Below, piece after piece: positions 63,601 to 64,000 of a stretch of DNA of 64,000 nt (its first letter is position 1; each line of letters opens with the position of its first letter). A program made the translations under genes and the position numbers. The DNA is from Haliea sp. (GTDB lineage Bacteria > Pseudomonadota > Gammaproteobacteria > Pseudomonadales > Halieaceae): contig JADJAL010000011.1 in the NCBI GenBank assembly GCA_016704305.1, forward strand, positions 62,001 to 126,000, written 5' to 3'. Below the pieces are notes generated by a model. That model ran no database searches. It saw only the letters and a list, made by a program, of their open reading frames with translations, and was not told the origin of the DNA.

Positions 63601-64000
63601 GTGGCCCTGACGCTGGGCCGCCTGATGGCGTACAAGGATGAATACGAGGTGGCGCGACTGTACGCCGATGACAAATTCCTGCAGCGCATCAAGCAGCAAT
63701 TCGCCGGTGATTTCACGATGCATTTCCACCTCGCCCCGCCGATGCTGCCGGGACGCGACGCCTCTGGCCGACCGAAAAAGCGCCAGTTCGGACCGTGGGT
63801 GATGTCAGTCTACAAACTCCTGCGCCGCATGAAGGGATTGCGCGGGACACCGTTTGATCCCTTCGGCTATTTCCCCGAGCGCCGACTGGAGCGACGCCTG
63901 ATCCAGGAGTACCGCGCGCTGATCGAAAGCCTCGTCGACCGACTGGACCTAGACAATCTCGCGGCGGCGATCGAGCTGGCGCGAGCGGCCTCGGATATCG
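60633..64000 (+). CDS. Indolepyruvate ferredoxin oxidoreductase-like fused 2-oxoacid oxidoreductase, several frameshifts, 3' end outside window
   Basis: CoA-dependent 2-oxoacid:ferredoxin oxidoreductase of the fused alpha-gamma type (about 1100-1200 residues in relatives). GYISGYRGSPLG and FQPGLNEELAVSAIRG are the pyrimidine-binding half, AYFCSGCPHNTS and GGIGCHGLVAVVMD the TPP half, NPEVCEGCGDCSVQSNC a [4Fe-4S] site, and LVAGIGGTGVLTIGALLGMAAH the gamma domain. The first frame stops at 62984. Sense continues in other frames: PAQIFTARLSEGMTDLLVACDMIVG, then VLKTVRR, TAAILNTDVAPTGQFQSNK, and from about 63142 without stops to the end. Missing or extra bases lie near 62955, 63038, 63063 and 63140. 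GTG start at 60633. Relatives decarboxylate aryl or branched-chain oxo-acids. Confidence 0.88.

Noticed and set aside
1..64000. CRISPR arrays, tRNA or rRNA genes, phage or plasmid replication genes
   Set aside because: None of the expected repeat-spacer patterns, cloverleaf sequences or integrase/replication proteins was seen. The only repeats are two palindromic elements and a short tandem repeat.

Overview
The window is GC-rich and almost fully coding. Dense short operons carry many CoA-thioester and redox genes, and there are no tRNA, rRNA, CRISPR or recognisable transposase genes. Gene content (paired lipid-transfer thiolase/DUF35 genes, a 3-ketosteroid dehydrogenase-like flavoprotein, P450, Rieske oxygenase, class III CoA transferase, MscL, a DmeF-like CDF transporter) suggests a free-living, probably marine, gammaproteobacterium. 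The taxonomic guess is an inference. The whole looks like a catabolic accessory region for a hydrophobic, probably isoprenoid or steroid-like, carbon source.

Layout. 1-9043 (+): end of a lipid-transfer thiolase, a DUF35 protein, a YhdH-type reductase, a palindromic repeat, then hydantoinase/oxoprolinase B and A, a double-hotdog MaoC protein and an acyl-CoA ligase. 9074-14373: an ordinary segment with a TPR protein, a purple-acid-phosphatase-like lipoprotein, small hypothetical proteins, mscL and a His-rich metal exporter. 14450-27864: a fused 2-oxoacid dehydrogenase E1, a free lipoyl domain and (at 24927) a catalytic-only E2, with SDRs, an alpha/beta hydrolase, a phosphotransferase, an amidohydrolase, a CoA transferase, a ligase lacking its P-loop, a thiolase and a TetR regulator. 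28257-31557: ferredoxin reductase, [2Fe-2S] ferredoxin and PQQ dehydrogenase. 33086-39004: a molybdenum hydroxylase with xdhC and mocA divergent from it. 39071-45182 (-): ferredoxin, SDR, P450, DUF35, thiolase, DUF2889 and an amidohydrolase. 45328-50376 (+): EthD-like protein, SDR, KstD-like flavoprotein, aldehyde dehydrogenase, DUF1330. 50414-64000: aldo/keto reductase, a kinase-fold protein, a nested hairpin element, a minus-strand operon (Rieske oxygenase, Rieske ferredoxin, two acyl-CoA dehydrogenases, MaoC, ligase), then a VOC protein and an indolepyruvate ferredoxin oxidoreductase-like protein that runs off the end.

How the genes could work together (inference): oxygenases (P450, Rieske) and dehydrogenases (SDRs, KstD-like, ALDH, PQQ) oxidise the substrate; ligases and the CoA transferase form CoA esters; the acyl-CoA dehydrogenase pair, MaoC proteins and thiolase/DUF35 pairs shorten side chains; the E1/lipoyl/E2 and IOR-like enzymes handle oxo-acid products. 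A palindromic motif CAACANTGTTG occurs exactly upstream of the CoA transferase and in the thiolase/TetR intergenic region, and nearly exactly before the E1 and ferredoxin reductase operons. It is the best candidate for an operator of the local TetR protein.

Quality warning: at least 15 genes are interrupted by one-base indels (several in homopolymers), two by larger internal deletions, and one ligase by a palindromic element. The indel pattern looks more like uncorrected long-read assembly error than biology. Affected genes are annotated here at their full probable extent.
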